In this document: piece after piece, positions 57,513-64,000 of the stretch
Position numbering within the stretch: position 1 is the first letter of the stretch
Layout: each line of letters starts with the position of its first letter
Assembly: GCF_040496035.1 (NCBI RefSeq)
Contig: NZ_JBEPJZ010000002.1
Location: forward strand, 496,001-560,000
Length of the DNA: 64,000 nucleotides
Source of the DNA: Agromyces sp. SYSU T00194
Lineage (GTDB): Bacteria > Actinomycetota > Actinomycetes > Actinomycetales > Microbacteriaceae
Direction: 5' to 3'
The notes under the pieces: model-generated
The model's database searches: none
What the model was told of the DNA's origin: nothing
What the model saw: the letters and a program-made list of their open reading frames with translations, nothing else
Program-made: the position numbers and the translations under genes

Positions 57513-57836
57513 CTACTCGTCGAGCGCGAGCTCCTTGGGCAGCTCGAAGTCGCGGCTGGCGAGCTCCTCGACGTTCACGTCCTTGAACGTGAGCACGCGC
57601 ACCGACTTCACGAACCGGTCGGCACGGTAGACGTCCCACACCCAGACGTCCTTCATCGTGAGCTCGAAGTAGAAGTCGTGCTCGGTGTCGCGGCGCACCA
57701 GCTCGACCTCGTTCGCGAGGTAGAAGCGGCGCTCGGTCTCGACCACGTACTGGAACTGCGACACGATGTCGCGGTACTCGCGGTAGAGGGCAAGCTCGAC
57801 CTCACGGTCGTAGTCCTCGAACTCGTCTTCATCCAT
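57513..57836 (-). CDS. DUF2469 family protein
   Basis: 107 aa, very acidic at the start (MDEDEFEDYDREVELALYRE). Conserved actinobacterial protein of unknown function; the family block is VETERRFYLANEVELVRRDT followed by YFELTMKDVWVWDVYRADRF. It is 6 bases from the rnhB stop, downstream in the same direction, the usual position for DUF2469. Confidence 0.9.
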   Translation of the reverse strand: MDEDEFEDYDREVELALYREYRDIVSQFQYVVETERRFYLANEVELVRRDTEHDFYFELTMKDVWVWDVYRADRFVKSVRVLTFKDVNVEELASRDFELPKELALDE

Positions 57837-57842
57837 CGCAAG

Positions 57843-58526
57843 TCATCCTACGCCGAGGTCGAACAGCGGCGGCGCCTCCTGGGCACGTTCCGGATGCAGC
57901 CAGGTGCGCCGGTGCAGTGCGTGCGGGCCGTGCTCGGCGATCGCGGCGAAGTGGGCGCGGGTCGAGTAGCCCTTGTTCTCGTCCCAGGCGTAGTGCGGCG
58001 TCTCGTCGTGCGCCCGCCGCATGCCCGTGTCGCGGTGCACCTTGGCGATGACGGATGCCGCCGACACCGACGCGCAGTCGCGGTCGGCCTTGATACGGGT
58101 GATGACCCGGGACCGGCGCTGGATGTGCGCGCTCAGCCAGTCGTGGTTGCCGTCGAGGAGCAGCGGTGCGCCCGTGGGCAGGTCGACGGATGCCGCCAGC
58201 GCCTCGTACGCACGGGAGCCGGCGAGGCCCAGGCAGGCCATGATGCCGAGCTCGTCGATCTCCGCGGCGCTCGCCTCGCCGACCGCCGACGCGCGCACCC
58301 AGCGCGCGGCGCGCGGCGCGAGCAGGTCGCGCCGGGGCTCGGGCAGCAGCTTCGAGTCGCGCAGGCCCGCGGGCATCCGGCCGATCGCATCGTCGATGAC
58401 CACGAGGCCGACCGTGACGGGACCGGCGAGGGCCCCGCGCCCGACCTCGTCGCAGGCGAGCACGACGGGTGCGCCGTCGGCGAGCAGGCCGCGCTCCAGC
58501 TTCAGCGTGGGGACGTTGCGCGCCAT
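57843..58526 (-). CDS. rnhB: Ribonuclease HII
   Basis: 227 aa. It removes ribonucleotides and RNA from RNA-DNA hybrids. Type 2 RNase H motifs: VVLACDEVGRGALAGPVTVG with the D-E pair, LRDSKLLPEPRR, LLLDGNHDWL and IKADRDCASVSAASVIAKVH. ATG 58526 is 4 bases downstream of the lepB stop, so lepB-rnhB-DUF2469 is one unit. Confidence 0.96.
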   Translation of the reverse strand: MARNVPTLKLERGLLADGAPVVLACDEVGRGALAGPVTVGLVVIDDAIGRMPAGLRDSKLLPEPRRDLLAPRAARWVRASAVGEASAAEIDELGIMACLGLAGSRAYEALAASVDLPTGAPLLLDGNHDWLSAHIQRRSRVITRIKADRDCASVSAASVIAKVHRDTGMRRAHDETPHYAWDENKGYSTRAHFAAIAEHGPHALHRRTWLHPERAQEAPPLFDLGVG

Positions 58527-58530
58527 CGGG

Positions 58531-59268
58531 TCACTCCGGGTCGGGGATGCCTGCGAAGACCTCAGGATAGTCGCCGAGCCACGACCAGCGGTCGATCGGC
58601 CAGCTGATGACGAACGCCCGGCCCACGAGGTTCTCGACGGGGACGAAGCCCTCGCCGGGAGTGTCGGTGTTGTACCGCGAGTCCTTCGAGTTGTAGCGGT
58701 TGTCGCCCATCACCCAGAGTGAGCCCTCGGGCACGTCGACGGCGAAGTCGTCGCCCGACGCCTCCGTCTCGCCCTCGGGCAGCACGATGTACGGCTCGTC
58801 GATGGGCACGCCGTTGACGCTGATCTGGCCGAGCGCGTTGCAGCACTCGACGTGGTCGCCCGGCAGGCCGATGACCCGCTTGATAAGGTGGTCGTTGCTG
58901 TCGGACGCCGACAGCCCGACGATGCCGAGGAACCAGTCGACGGCGGCCACGAGCGGGGGCTGCTCGGGTTCGGGGCGGGCCGTGAGCCATCCGCCCGGGT
59001 CCTCGAACACCACGACGTCGCCGCGCGAGAGCGGCATGAGGTCGGGGACGAGTTCGTTGACGATGATGCGGTCGTCGACGAGGAGCGTCTCCTCCATCGA
59101 CTGCGACGGGATGTAGAACGACCGGATCAGGTAGGTCTTGATCAGGAACGAGACGAGGACCGCGACCACGAAGATGACGAGCAGGTCGCGCACGAACAGC
59201 AGTGCGCCACGGCGCCGTCGCCCCCGTGCCTCGTCCGCCCGCGGCGGCGAGTCGATGTCTTCAGTCAT
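58531..59268 (-). CDS. lepB: Signal peptidase I
   Basis: 245 aa. Cytoplasmic acidic N terminus, one membrane helix (LLVIFVVAVLVSFLIKTYLI), then the serine-lysine protease: Ser in SFYIPSQSMEETLLVDDRII, GDVVVFEDPGGWL, and the Lys in HLIKRVIGLPGDHVECC. VMGDNRYNSKDSRYN is the conserved box E. It cleaves Sec and Tat signal peptides outside the membrane. GAGGGG precedes the ATG at 59268; its promoter seems to lie in the hairpin loop at 59292-59297. Confidence 0.96.
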   Translation of the reverse strand: MTEDIDSPPRADEARGRRRRGALLFVRDLLVIFVVAVLVSFLIKTYLIRSFYIPSQSMEETLLVDDRIIVNELVPDLMPLSRGDVVVFEDPGGWLTARPEPEQPPLVAAVDWFLGIVGLSASDSNDHLIKRVIGLPGDHVECCNALGQISVNGVPIDEPYIVLPEGETEASGDDFAVDVPEGSLWVMGDNRYNSKDSRYNTDTPGEGFVPVENLVGRAFVISWPIDRWSWLGDYPEVFAGIPDPE

Positions 59269-59277
59269 TCACCCCTC

Positions 59278-59311
59278 GAGTCCCCCGACCCAGTCTAGGG
59301 TCGGGGGACTC
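59278..59311 (-). promoter_or_regulatory. Perfect 14-bp hairpin with a -10 hexamer in its loop, between rplS and lepB
   Basis: GAGTCCCCCGACCC (59278-59291) and GGGTCGGGGGACTC (59298-59311) pair perfectly; the 6-base loop reads TAGACT on the minus strand. The stem could terminate rplS transcription (no T-run), while TAGACT could start a lepB transcript about 17 bases upstream of its ATG. The dual role is inferred. Confidence 0.6.
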
Positions 59312-59341
59312 GGCCGATCGTGTACCCGGTCAGGGTGCGGT

Positions 59342-59689
59342 TCAGGACTCGCGCTTCTCGCGGATCTTCGCCTTCTTGCCGCGGAGGTTGCGGAGGTAGT
59401 AGAGCTTGGCGCGACGCACGTCGCCGCGGGTGACGACCTCGATGTGGTCGATCACCGGGGAGTGCACCGGGAAGGTGCGCTCGACGCCGACCTGGAAGCT
59501 CACCTTGCGGACCGTGAAGGTCTCGCGGATGCCCTCGCCCGAGCGGCCGATGACGACGCCCTGGAAGACCTGGATGCGCGAGCGGGTGCCCTCGATGATG
59601 TTCACGTGCACCTTGACGGTGTCGCCGGGGCGGAACTCGGGGATGTCGGAGCGCAGGCTGGCCGCGTCGACGGAATCGAGGATGTGCAT
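59342..59689 (-). CDS. rplS: 50S ribosomal protein L19
   Basis: 115 aa, standard length. [40 protein letters not shown] and [20 protein letters not shown] are diagnostic, with a basic tail. It sits at the subunit interface. Usually it directly follows trmD; here about 2.5 kb with three other genes separates the two. Confidence 0.97.
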   Translation of the reverse strand: MHILDSVDAASLRSDIPEFRPGDTVKVHVNIIEGTRSRIQVFQGVVIGRSGEGIRETFTVRKVSFQVGVERTFPVHSPVIDHIEVVTRGDVRRAKLYYLRNLRGKKAKIREKRES

Positions 59690-59874
59690 GATGAGTCGCT
59701 CTCTGTGCCCGCCACCGGTCGAACACGGTCATTGGAAGTGAAGTGATGGGTGCCGCCTCGCCGGGCGCTCCTGCGCCCTGCGCACTCCCCGGAGGCAGAG
59801 ACGTGCGGCAGCACAATCGACCATTCTGCCATGCCCGCGGCGGAACGGCAAAGCGGATGCCGCGGGCGGAACGC

Positions 59875-60390
59875 CTACGACGGGTCGCGCACCTCGTGCA
59901 CGATGATGACGTCGCCGTCGTCGGGGCCGCGGCGCGGGCCCGCGCCGGCCTGCGGGGGCCGCTGGCCCGCCGGTGGCGGCATCTGCGCCTGGCGCTCGAA
60001 CTCGGCGAACGTCGCCTGCGCGCGGCGCGCGCCGTCGCGCAGGAGCTGCCACACGGCCGACCAGAAGGCGGCCAGTGCGAGCAGCACCGCGAAGACGGCG
60101 AACGTGCCCGCGTACGGGCCCGACAGGCCCACGCCGATGAGCGCGAGGTGCCAGGCCGACATGATGCCGACGTCGACCCAGGAGACGGCGCGCTCGAGGC
60201 GCGCGGTGGGCCTGGCGGCGGTGATCGCCGCGACCACGATGAGCGACAGGAACGACGCGGGTGCCGCGATCAGCAGGCCGAGGATGCCCCAGGCGCTCTC
60301 GCCCCAGATGCCCCAGCCGACGAACAGCCAGGCGGGAAGGACGAACGCGGCGATGAACTGCCAGCGGTAGAAGGCCCTCCGGAGGAACAT
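59875..60390 (-). CDS. Small integral membrane protein of unknown function
   Basis: 171 aa. Four hydrophobic segments are visible: FIAAFVLPAWLFVGWGIWGE, GLLIAAPASFLSLIVVAAIT, GIMSAWHLALIGVGLSG and FAVFAVLLALAAFWSAVWQL; the tail after about residue 130 is soluble, Pro/Gly/Arg-rich, ending VIIVHEVRDPS. No named family. ATG 60390 is 6 bases after TACGCT (minus, 60397-60402), a leaderless arrangement. Divergent from map. Confidence 0.8.
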   Translation of the reverse strand: MFLRRAFYRWQFIAAFVLPAWLFVGWGIWGESAWGILGLLIAAPASFLSLIVVAAITAARPTARLERAVSWVDVGIMSAWHLALIGVGLSGPYAGTFAVFAVLLALAAFWSAVWQLLRDGARRAQATFAEFERQAQMPPPAGQRPPQAGAGPRRGPDDGDVIIVHEVRDPS

Positions 60391-60475
60391 GCAGCCAGCG
60401 TAGTCGCCGTGGCTGGGCGTGCGCTCGGCGTTCGCCCAGCGCGCACCCGACAGAATGGAGGCGGAAGGGAGAGCC

Positions 60476-61243
60476 GTGATCGAACTGAGGACTCCGGCCG
60501 AGATCGAGCAGATGCGGCCGGCGGGCCGCTTCGTGGCATCCGTCATCGACGCGATGCTGGCCAAGGCCGCCGTGGGGGTGAACCTGCTGGAGCTCGACGC
60601 GCTCGCGCACGAGATGATCCGGAAGGCCGGTGCGGAGTCGTGCTACATCGACTACCACCCGTCGTTCGGGGCCAGCCCGTTCGGCAAGGTGCTCTGCACG
60701 TCGGTCAACGACGCCGTGCTGCACGGACTCCCCCGCGACTACCGCCTGCGCGACGGCGACCTGCTGAGCGTCGACTTCGCCGCCGCGGTCGACGGCTGGG
60801 TCTCCGACTCGGCCGCCTCGATCGTCGTGGGCACGCCGCGCGACGCCGACCTGCAGCTCATCGAGACCACCCGGCGCGCGCTCGACGCGGGCATCGCCGC
60901 GGCGACCGTGGGCAACCGCATCGGCGACATCTCGGCGGCCATCGCGCAGGTGGCCCGCGCCGAGGGCTACTCGATCAACACCGACTTCGGCGGCCACGGC
61001 GTCGGGCGCACCATGCACGGCGACCCGCACGTGCCGAACGACGGGCGCCCGCACCGCGGGCTGCCGCTGAAGCCCGGCCTCGTCATCGCGATCGAGCCCT
61101 GGTTCCTCGAGACCACGGACCGCATCTTCACCGACCCCGACGGCTGGACCCTCCGCAGCGCCGACGGCTCGCGCGGCGCGCACTCGGAGCACACGGTCGC
61201 GATCACCGAGGACGGCCCGATCGTCCTGACCGCGCGCGACTGA
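60476..61243 (+). CDS. map: Methionine aminopeptidase
   Basis: 255 aa, type I MetAP. It removes N-terminal methionine. Metal ligands: the Asp pair in LLSVDFAAAVDGWVSDSAAS, His in FGGHGVGRTMHGDPHVPN, Glu in LVIAIEPWFLETTD and Glu in HSEHTVAITEDG. GTG 60476 has GGAAGGGA with good spacing; an ATG at 60455 is an alternative. It is not next to adk-secY as in many actinobacteria, so it may be a second copy; that cannot be judged from this window. Confidence 0.93.
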   Translation: MIELRTPAEIEQMRPAGRFVASVIDAMLAKAAVGVNLLELDALAHEMIRKAGAESCYIDYHPSFGASPFGKVLCTSVNDAVLHGLPRDYRLRDGDLLSVDFAAAVDGWVSDSAASIVVGTPRDADLQLIETTRRALDAGIAAATVGNRIGDISAAIAQVARAEGYSINTDFGGHGVGRTMHGDPHVPNDGRPHRGLPLKPGLVIAIEPWFLETTDRIFTDPDGWTLRSADGSRGAHSEHTVAITEDGPIVLTARD

Positions 61244-61260
61244 CGCGCGGGCGGCCGCGG

Positions 61261-62037
61261 TCAGCCGGGCCGGCCCGATTCGCGCACCAGCACGGTCGCG
61301 TCGTCATAGCGGTCGAGCACCAGGTCGACGAGTGCGGATGCGACGGGCTCGCCGGGCACGATGAGCGGCGGCGCGACCAGGTCGGCGCCCGCCGTGGCGA
61401 CCGCGTCGTTGAAGTGCCCGGGCGCGAGCAGGTACGTCGCGACGACGACGCGGGACCCCGCGTGCACCTCGCGCACCATCTCGATGGCGTCGTGCAGGCG
61501 CGGCATGGCCGCCGCGATGAAGCCGACCGTGACGGGGCGACCGAGGCGCGCCGCGAGCAGGCGGCCCGTCTCGAAGCACTCCCGCACCGCCCGCGGGTCA
61601 TTGGAGCCTGCGGCCGCGAGCACCACGGAGTCGCCCGGCATGAGGCCGCTCGCCTCCAGGCGGTCGACGAGGACGTCCACGATGCGGGAGTCGGGACCGA
61701 GTGTCGCGGCCATCGCGACCTCGGTCGAGCTCACCTGGTCGAGGCCCGCCGCGAGCCCGGTGCGCACGTGGTAGCCCGCGGAGAGCACCAGCGGCACGAT
61801 GACCGCGTCGGGCGCGTGCACGCTGCGTGCCACGGCCGATGCGACGTCGGTGTGCTGGGCGTCGACGAACCCGATGCCGACGTCGAGGTCCTCCCGCCGG
61901 CTGGCGACCGCGTCGACGAGGCCGATGATCGCCGCACGGTTGTCGGGCGAGGGCGAGCCGTGGGTGACGGCGAGGAGCGTGAGCGGCGGGGTGTCGCCGT
62001 CGGAGTCGATGGTGTGCGTCGACTCCTCCCCCGCCAT
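61261..62037 (-). CDS. CbiX/SirB-like sirohydrochlorin chelatase family protein
   Basis: 258 aa with two repeats of the chelatase fold. The first half holds LLAVTHGSPSPDNRAAI and VPLVLSAGYHVRTGLAAG, with His residues suitable for metal insertion; the second holds VVLAAAGSNDPRAVRECFET and VVATYLLAPGHFNDAVATAG. Such enzymes insert iron or cobalt into sirohydrochlorin; in actinobacteria they often supply siroheme for nitrite or sulfite reductases, which are not in the window. GGAAGGG lies before the ATG. It is convergent with map. A TAGTTT hexamer (minus, 62086-62091) and the CGAAAC/GTTTCG repeat lie upstream. Confidence 0.88.
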   Translation of the reverse strand: MAGEESTHTIDSDGDTPPLTLLAVTHGSPSPDNRAAIIGLVDAVASRREDLDVGIGFVDAQHTDVASAVARSVHAPDAVIVPLVLSAGYHVRTGLAAGLDQVSSTEVAMAATLGPDSRIVDVLVDRLEASGLMPGDSVVLAAAGSNDPRAVRECFETGRLLAARLGRPVTVGFIAAAMPRLHDAIEMVREVHAGSRVVVATYLLAPGHFNDAVATAGADLVAPPLIVPGEPVASALVDLVLDRYDDATVLVRESGRPG

Positions 62038-62083
62038 TCCGGCCCGCCCTTCCGTCGCCCTGCACGCGTGCTCTCGCGCGTCT

Positions 62084-62107
62084 CGAAACTATGAAAGGCG
62101 TGTTTCG
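62084..62107. promoter_or_regulatory. Inverted repeat CGAAAC-N12-GTTTCG in the cbiX promoter region
   Basis: CGAAAC (62084-62089) and GTTTCG (62102-62107) flank 12 bases, overlapping the TAGTTT -10 candidate of the chelatase gene. The AT-rich patch is unusual here and fits a regulated promoter; the regulator is unknown. The rest of the 200-base gap to trmD shows no feature. Confidence 0.4.
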
Positions 62108-62237
62108 GGTTGAGCACCCGGATGTTTCCGGCGCGTGAATCCTCCCCGGTTCGGGGGGCACGCGAGCGCCGCCCGTGCGCGTCGCGAGGAACGCGGGGGG
62201 CGAGCGATGCCCGCCCGCCGGTGGACCCCGTGGCCCG

Positions 62238-62945
62238 TCAGGCCTCGTCGGCGAGCAGGTCTGGGCGCACCCGGCGCGTGCGCTCGACGCGCTGCTCGTG
62301 GCGCCAGGCGGCGATGGCGGCGTGATTGCCGCTCAGCAGCACCGGCGGCACCTCGAGTCCGCGCCACTCCTGCGGCTTGGTGTAGCTGGGGTACTCGAGC
62401 AGCCCGTCCTCGTGCGACTCCTCGACGAGGCTCTCCGGGTTGCCGACGACGCCGGGCACGAGCCGGCCGACGGCCTCGATCATCGCCATCGCGGCGACCT
62501 CGCCGCCGTTCAGCACGTAGTCGCCGAGGCTCAGCAGCCGCACCGGCATGCGCTCGGCGTAGTGGTCGACGACCCGCTGGTCGATGCCCTCGTAGCGTCC
62601 GCAGGCGAACACGAGGTGGTCGAGCTGTGCGAGCTCGCCGGCGATCGCCTGCGTGAACCGCTCCCCCGCGGGCGACGGCACGACGAGGGTCGGCACGGCG
62701 CCGCCGCTCGTGGCCGCCTCATCGAGGATGGCGTCGAGCGCCTCGCCCCAGGGCTCGGGCTTCATGACCATGCCCGCTCCCCCGCCGTACGGGGTGTCGT
62801 CCACGGTGCGATGCCGATCGTGGGTGTGGTCGCGCAGGTCGTGCGCCCGCACGTCGAGCAGCCCCGCGGTGCGCGCCTTCCCGAGCAGCGACACGTCGAG
62901 CACCCGGAAGAACTCCGGGAAGATCGTGACGATGTCGATGCGCAT
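62238..62945 (-). CDS. trmD: tRNA (guanine-N1)-methyltransferase
   Basis: 235 aa SPOUT enzyme that methylates G37 of tRNAs with G36. [20 protein letters not shown], the knot elements [20 protein letters not shown] and [20 protein letters not shown], and [20 protein letters not shown] are diagnostic. It is 8 bases downstream of rimM. Confidence 0.97.
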   Translation of the reverse strand: MRIDIVTIFPEFFRVLDVSLLGKARTAGLLDVRAHDLRDHTHDRHRTVDDTPYGGGAGMVMKPEPWGEALDAILDEAATSGGAVPTLVVPSPAGERFTQAIAGELAQLDHLVFACGRYEGIDQRVVDHYAERMPVRLLSLGDYVLNGGEVAAMAMIEAVGRLVPGVVGNPESLVEESHEDGLLEYPSYTKPQEWRGLEVPPVLLSGNHAAIAAWRHEQRVERTRRVRPDLLADEA

Positions 62946-62953
62946 CGCGGGTC

Positions 62954-63613
62954 CTAGTCGGTGTCGGGCGACGCGTCGTCGGCGGTCGCCGAGGCGTTCG
63001 GCTCGCCCGGGGCATCCGTGGCGCCCGGGGCATCCGTGGCCGGCACCTCCGCCTGCTGCGGACCCCGCGGCTCGTCGGGCAGCTCCTCGAGCAGGCCCGG
63101 CGGCGGCGTCACCGTGACGGTGCCCGCCTCGACGTCGACCTCGGGCACGATCGCCGACACGAACGGCACCATGACCTCGCGGCCGCCGACCGTGATCACG
63201 AGCAGGTCCTGGGCGGGCAGGTGGTCGACGTGCTTGACGGTGCCGATGCGCTCACCGTCGCGGACGACGGCGAGGCCGACGAGCTGGTGGTCGTACCACG
63301 CGTCGTCCTCGGGCTCGTCGTCGGCGTCCTGCTCGACCCAGAGGATCGCCTTGATGAGGGTCTCGGCCGCCGTGCGGTCGTCGACGCCCTCGAAGAACCC
63401 GACCGCATGCCCGTTGTACCAGCGCAGCTCGGTCAGCGTGAGGTGCTTGCCGTGCCACGGGCTCGAGTCGGGCACCTGCAGCGAGAACTGCGCGCCCGGC
63501 GTGAACCGGCGCTCGGGATCGTCGGTGTAGAGCTCCAGCTTGATGGCGCCCTTGAGGCCGTGCGCCTTGGTCAGCCGACCGACGCGCAGCTGGGTGCGCG
63601 GCGTGGACGCCAC
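62954..63613 (-). CDS. rimM: Ribosome maturation factor RimM
   Basis: 219 aa: N-terminal RimM domain ([20 protein letters not shown]), PRC-barrel ([40 protein letters not shown]), then a 50-residue Asp/Ala/Pro-rich tail that holds a duplicated 18-base unit (63005-63045). It assists 30S maturation near S19. GTG 63613 is the start, one base after the khpA stop codon. Confidence 0.95.
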   Translation of the reverse strand: MASTPRTQLRVGRLTKAHGLKGAIKLELYTDDPERRFTPGAQFSLQVPDSSPWHGKHLTLTELRWYNGHAVGFFEGVDDRTAAETLIKAILWVEQDADDEPEDDAWYDHQLVGLAVVRDGERIGTVKHVDHLPAQDLLVITVGGREVMVPFVSAIVPEVDVEAGTVTVTPPPGLLEELPDEPRGPQQAEVPATDAPGATDAPGEPNASATADDASPDTD

Positions 63614-63614
63614 G

Positions 63615-63851
63615 TCAGCGGTCGGTGTCGACGACGTCGACGCGGACGCGTCGGCCGTCGGCGAGGGCGGTCACGAGGGTGCGCAGGGCCTTGGCCGTGC
63701 GACCGGCGCGGCCGATGACCCGGCCGAGGTCCTCGGGGTTCACGTGGACCTCGAGGACCTCCCCGCGCGTCGACGAGGCGGTCACGACGCGAACGTCGTC
63801 GGGGTGATCGACGATCCCCTTGACCAGGTGTTCGAGCGCGGGTGCCAGCAC
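63615..63851 (-). CDS. khpA: KH-domain RNA-binding protein KhpA
   Basis: 78 aa, a single KH domain with the GxxG loop in DLGRVIGRAGRTAKALRTLV. It binds RNA, often with KhpB, and influences cell division and elongation in Gram-positives. Start GTG 63851 is 4 bases after the rpsP stop. Order rpsP-khpA-rimM-trmD is standard. Confidence 0.95.
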   Translation of the reverse strand: MLAPALEHLVKGIVDHPDDVRVVTASSTRGEVLEVHVNPEDLGRVIGRAGRTAKALRTLVTALADGRRVRVDVVDTDR

Positions 63852-63855
63852 GGGC

Positions 63856-64000
63856 CTACGCCTCGTCCGCTGCGGACTCGTCGGCCGCCTCGGCAGCCGG
63901 CTCCGCGGGCTTCTCGGACTTGGGCTTCAGGACCGTCTTCTTCGACTCGTCGGCCACGAAGGCGGCCTTCGGCTCGGCGGTCCTGACGGTGCTCACGGCC
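63856..64000 (-). CDS. rpsP: 30S ribosomal protein S16, C-terminal part
   Basis: Only the last 47 codons are inside the window; the gene runs off the right edge. The visible part is the Lys/Glu/Ala-rich C-terminal tail (KKTVLKPKSEKPAEPAAEAA) usual in actinobacterial S16. The identification rests mainly on position, directly upstream of khpA-rimM-trmD. Confidence 0.85.
   Translation of the reverse strand, partial: AVSTVRTAEPKAAFVADESKKTVLKPKSEKPAEPAAEAADESAADEA

Noticed and set aside
63005..63045. Tandem duplication of an 18-base unit containing GGCATCCGTGG
   Set aside because: Lies in the disordered RimM tail and keeps frame; no sign of a regulatory or mobile element.

Overview
The window is a high-GC actinobacterial chromosome segment. 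Gene content and order (rpsP-khpA-rimM-trmD, DUF2469 next to rnhB, gatC-gatA-gatB, GlgE glycogen genes), the extreme GC3 and the recurrent GGATGCC/GGCATCC word fit Microbacteriaceae (Micrococcales), for example an Agromyces- or Microbacterium-like genome; this placement is an inference from style and gene content, not a search. I see no prophage, insertion sequence, CRISPR array or rRNA operon. Coding density is very high, and no gap between genes exceeds 300 bases.

Layout. 1-9 kb: housekeeping and stress genes (ettA 5' end, a short SSB, aldo-keto reductase, nadE, antiporter, tRNA-Arg, SGNH hydrolase, oligoribonuclease, tRNA-His, small metallopeptidase, a carboxypeptidase-like protein lacking its catalytic motifs). 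9-12.8 kb: a TPP-riboswitch-controlled ykoEDC thiamine/HMP ECF uptake operon that continues into a P-loop kinase gene carrying an internal palindrome. 12.8-24.8 kb: dinB, a MarR/VOC divergent pair, gatCAB, ligA, mnmA, a candidate small ORF and a cysteine desulfurase. 24.8-36.3 kb: glycogen and alpha-glucan metabolism (glgX, glgP, glgE, glgB) with a YbaK deacylase and an acyltransferase/SGNH protein in between. 36.3-44.4 kb: envelope and polarity proteins (thioredoxin-TPR protein, large membrane protein, hendecad coiled-coil Scy-like protein, AI-2E transporter, secreted transglycosylase, four-repeat DivIVA-like protein). 44.4-48.6 kb: cdsA-frr-pyrH-tsf-rpsB, read leftward. 48.9-57.5 kb: M23 peptidase, xerC, cpdA-like phosphodiesterase, two tandem Tat-secreted six-cysteine paralogues, dprA-comM-yraN, and a class V aminotransferase that seems to start at ATC. 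57.5-64 kb: DUF2469-rnhB-lepB-rplS, an inserted block (membrane protein, map, cbiX-like), then trmD-rimM-khpA-rpsP.

Regulatory style. At least fourteen genes have a TAnnnT hexamer ending exactly 6 or 7 bases before the start codon with no Shine-Dalgarno, the signature of leaderless mRNAs. Inside operons, genes overlap by ATGA, GTGA or TGATG, implying translational coupling. The most useful places to look further are the ATC-start aminotransferase, the in-frame palindrome in the kinase, the hendecad protein, the tandem Tat-secreted paralogues, and the lepB promoter sitting in the loop of a perfect hairpin.
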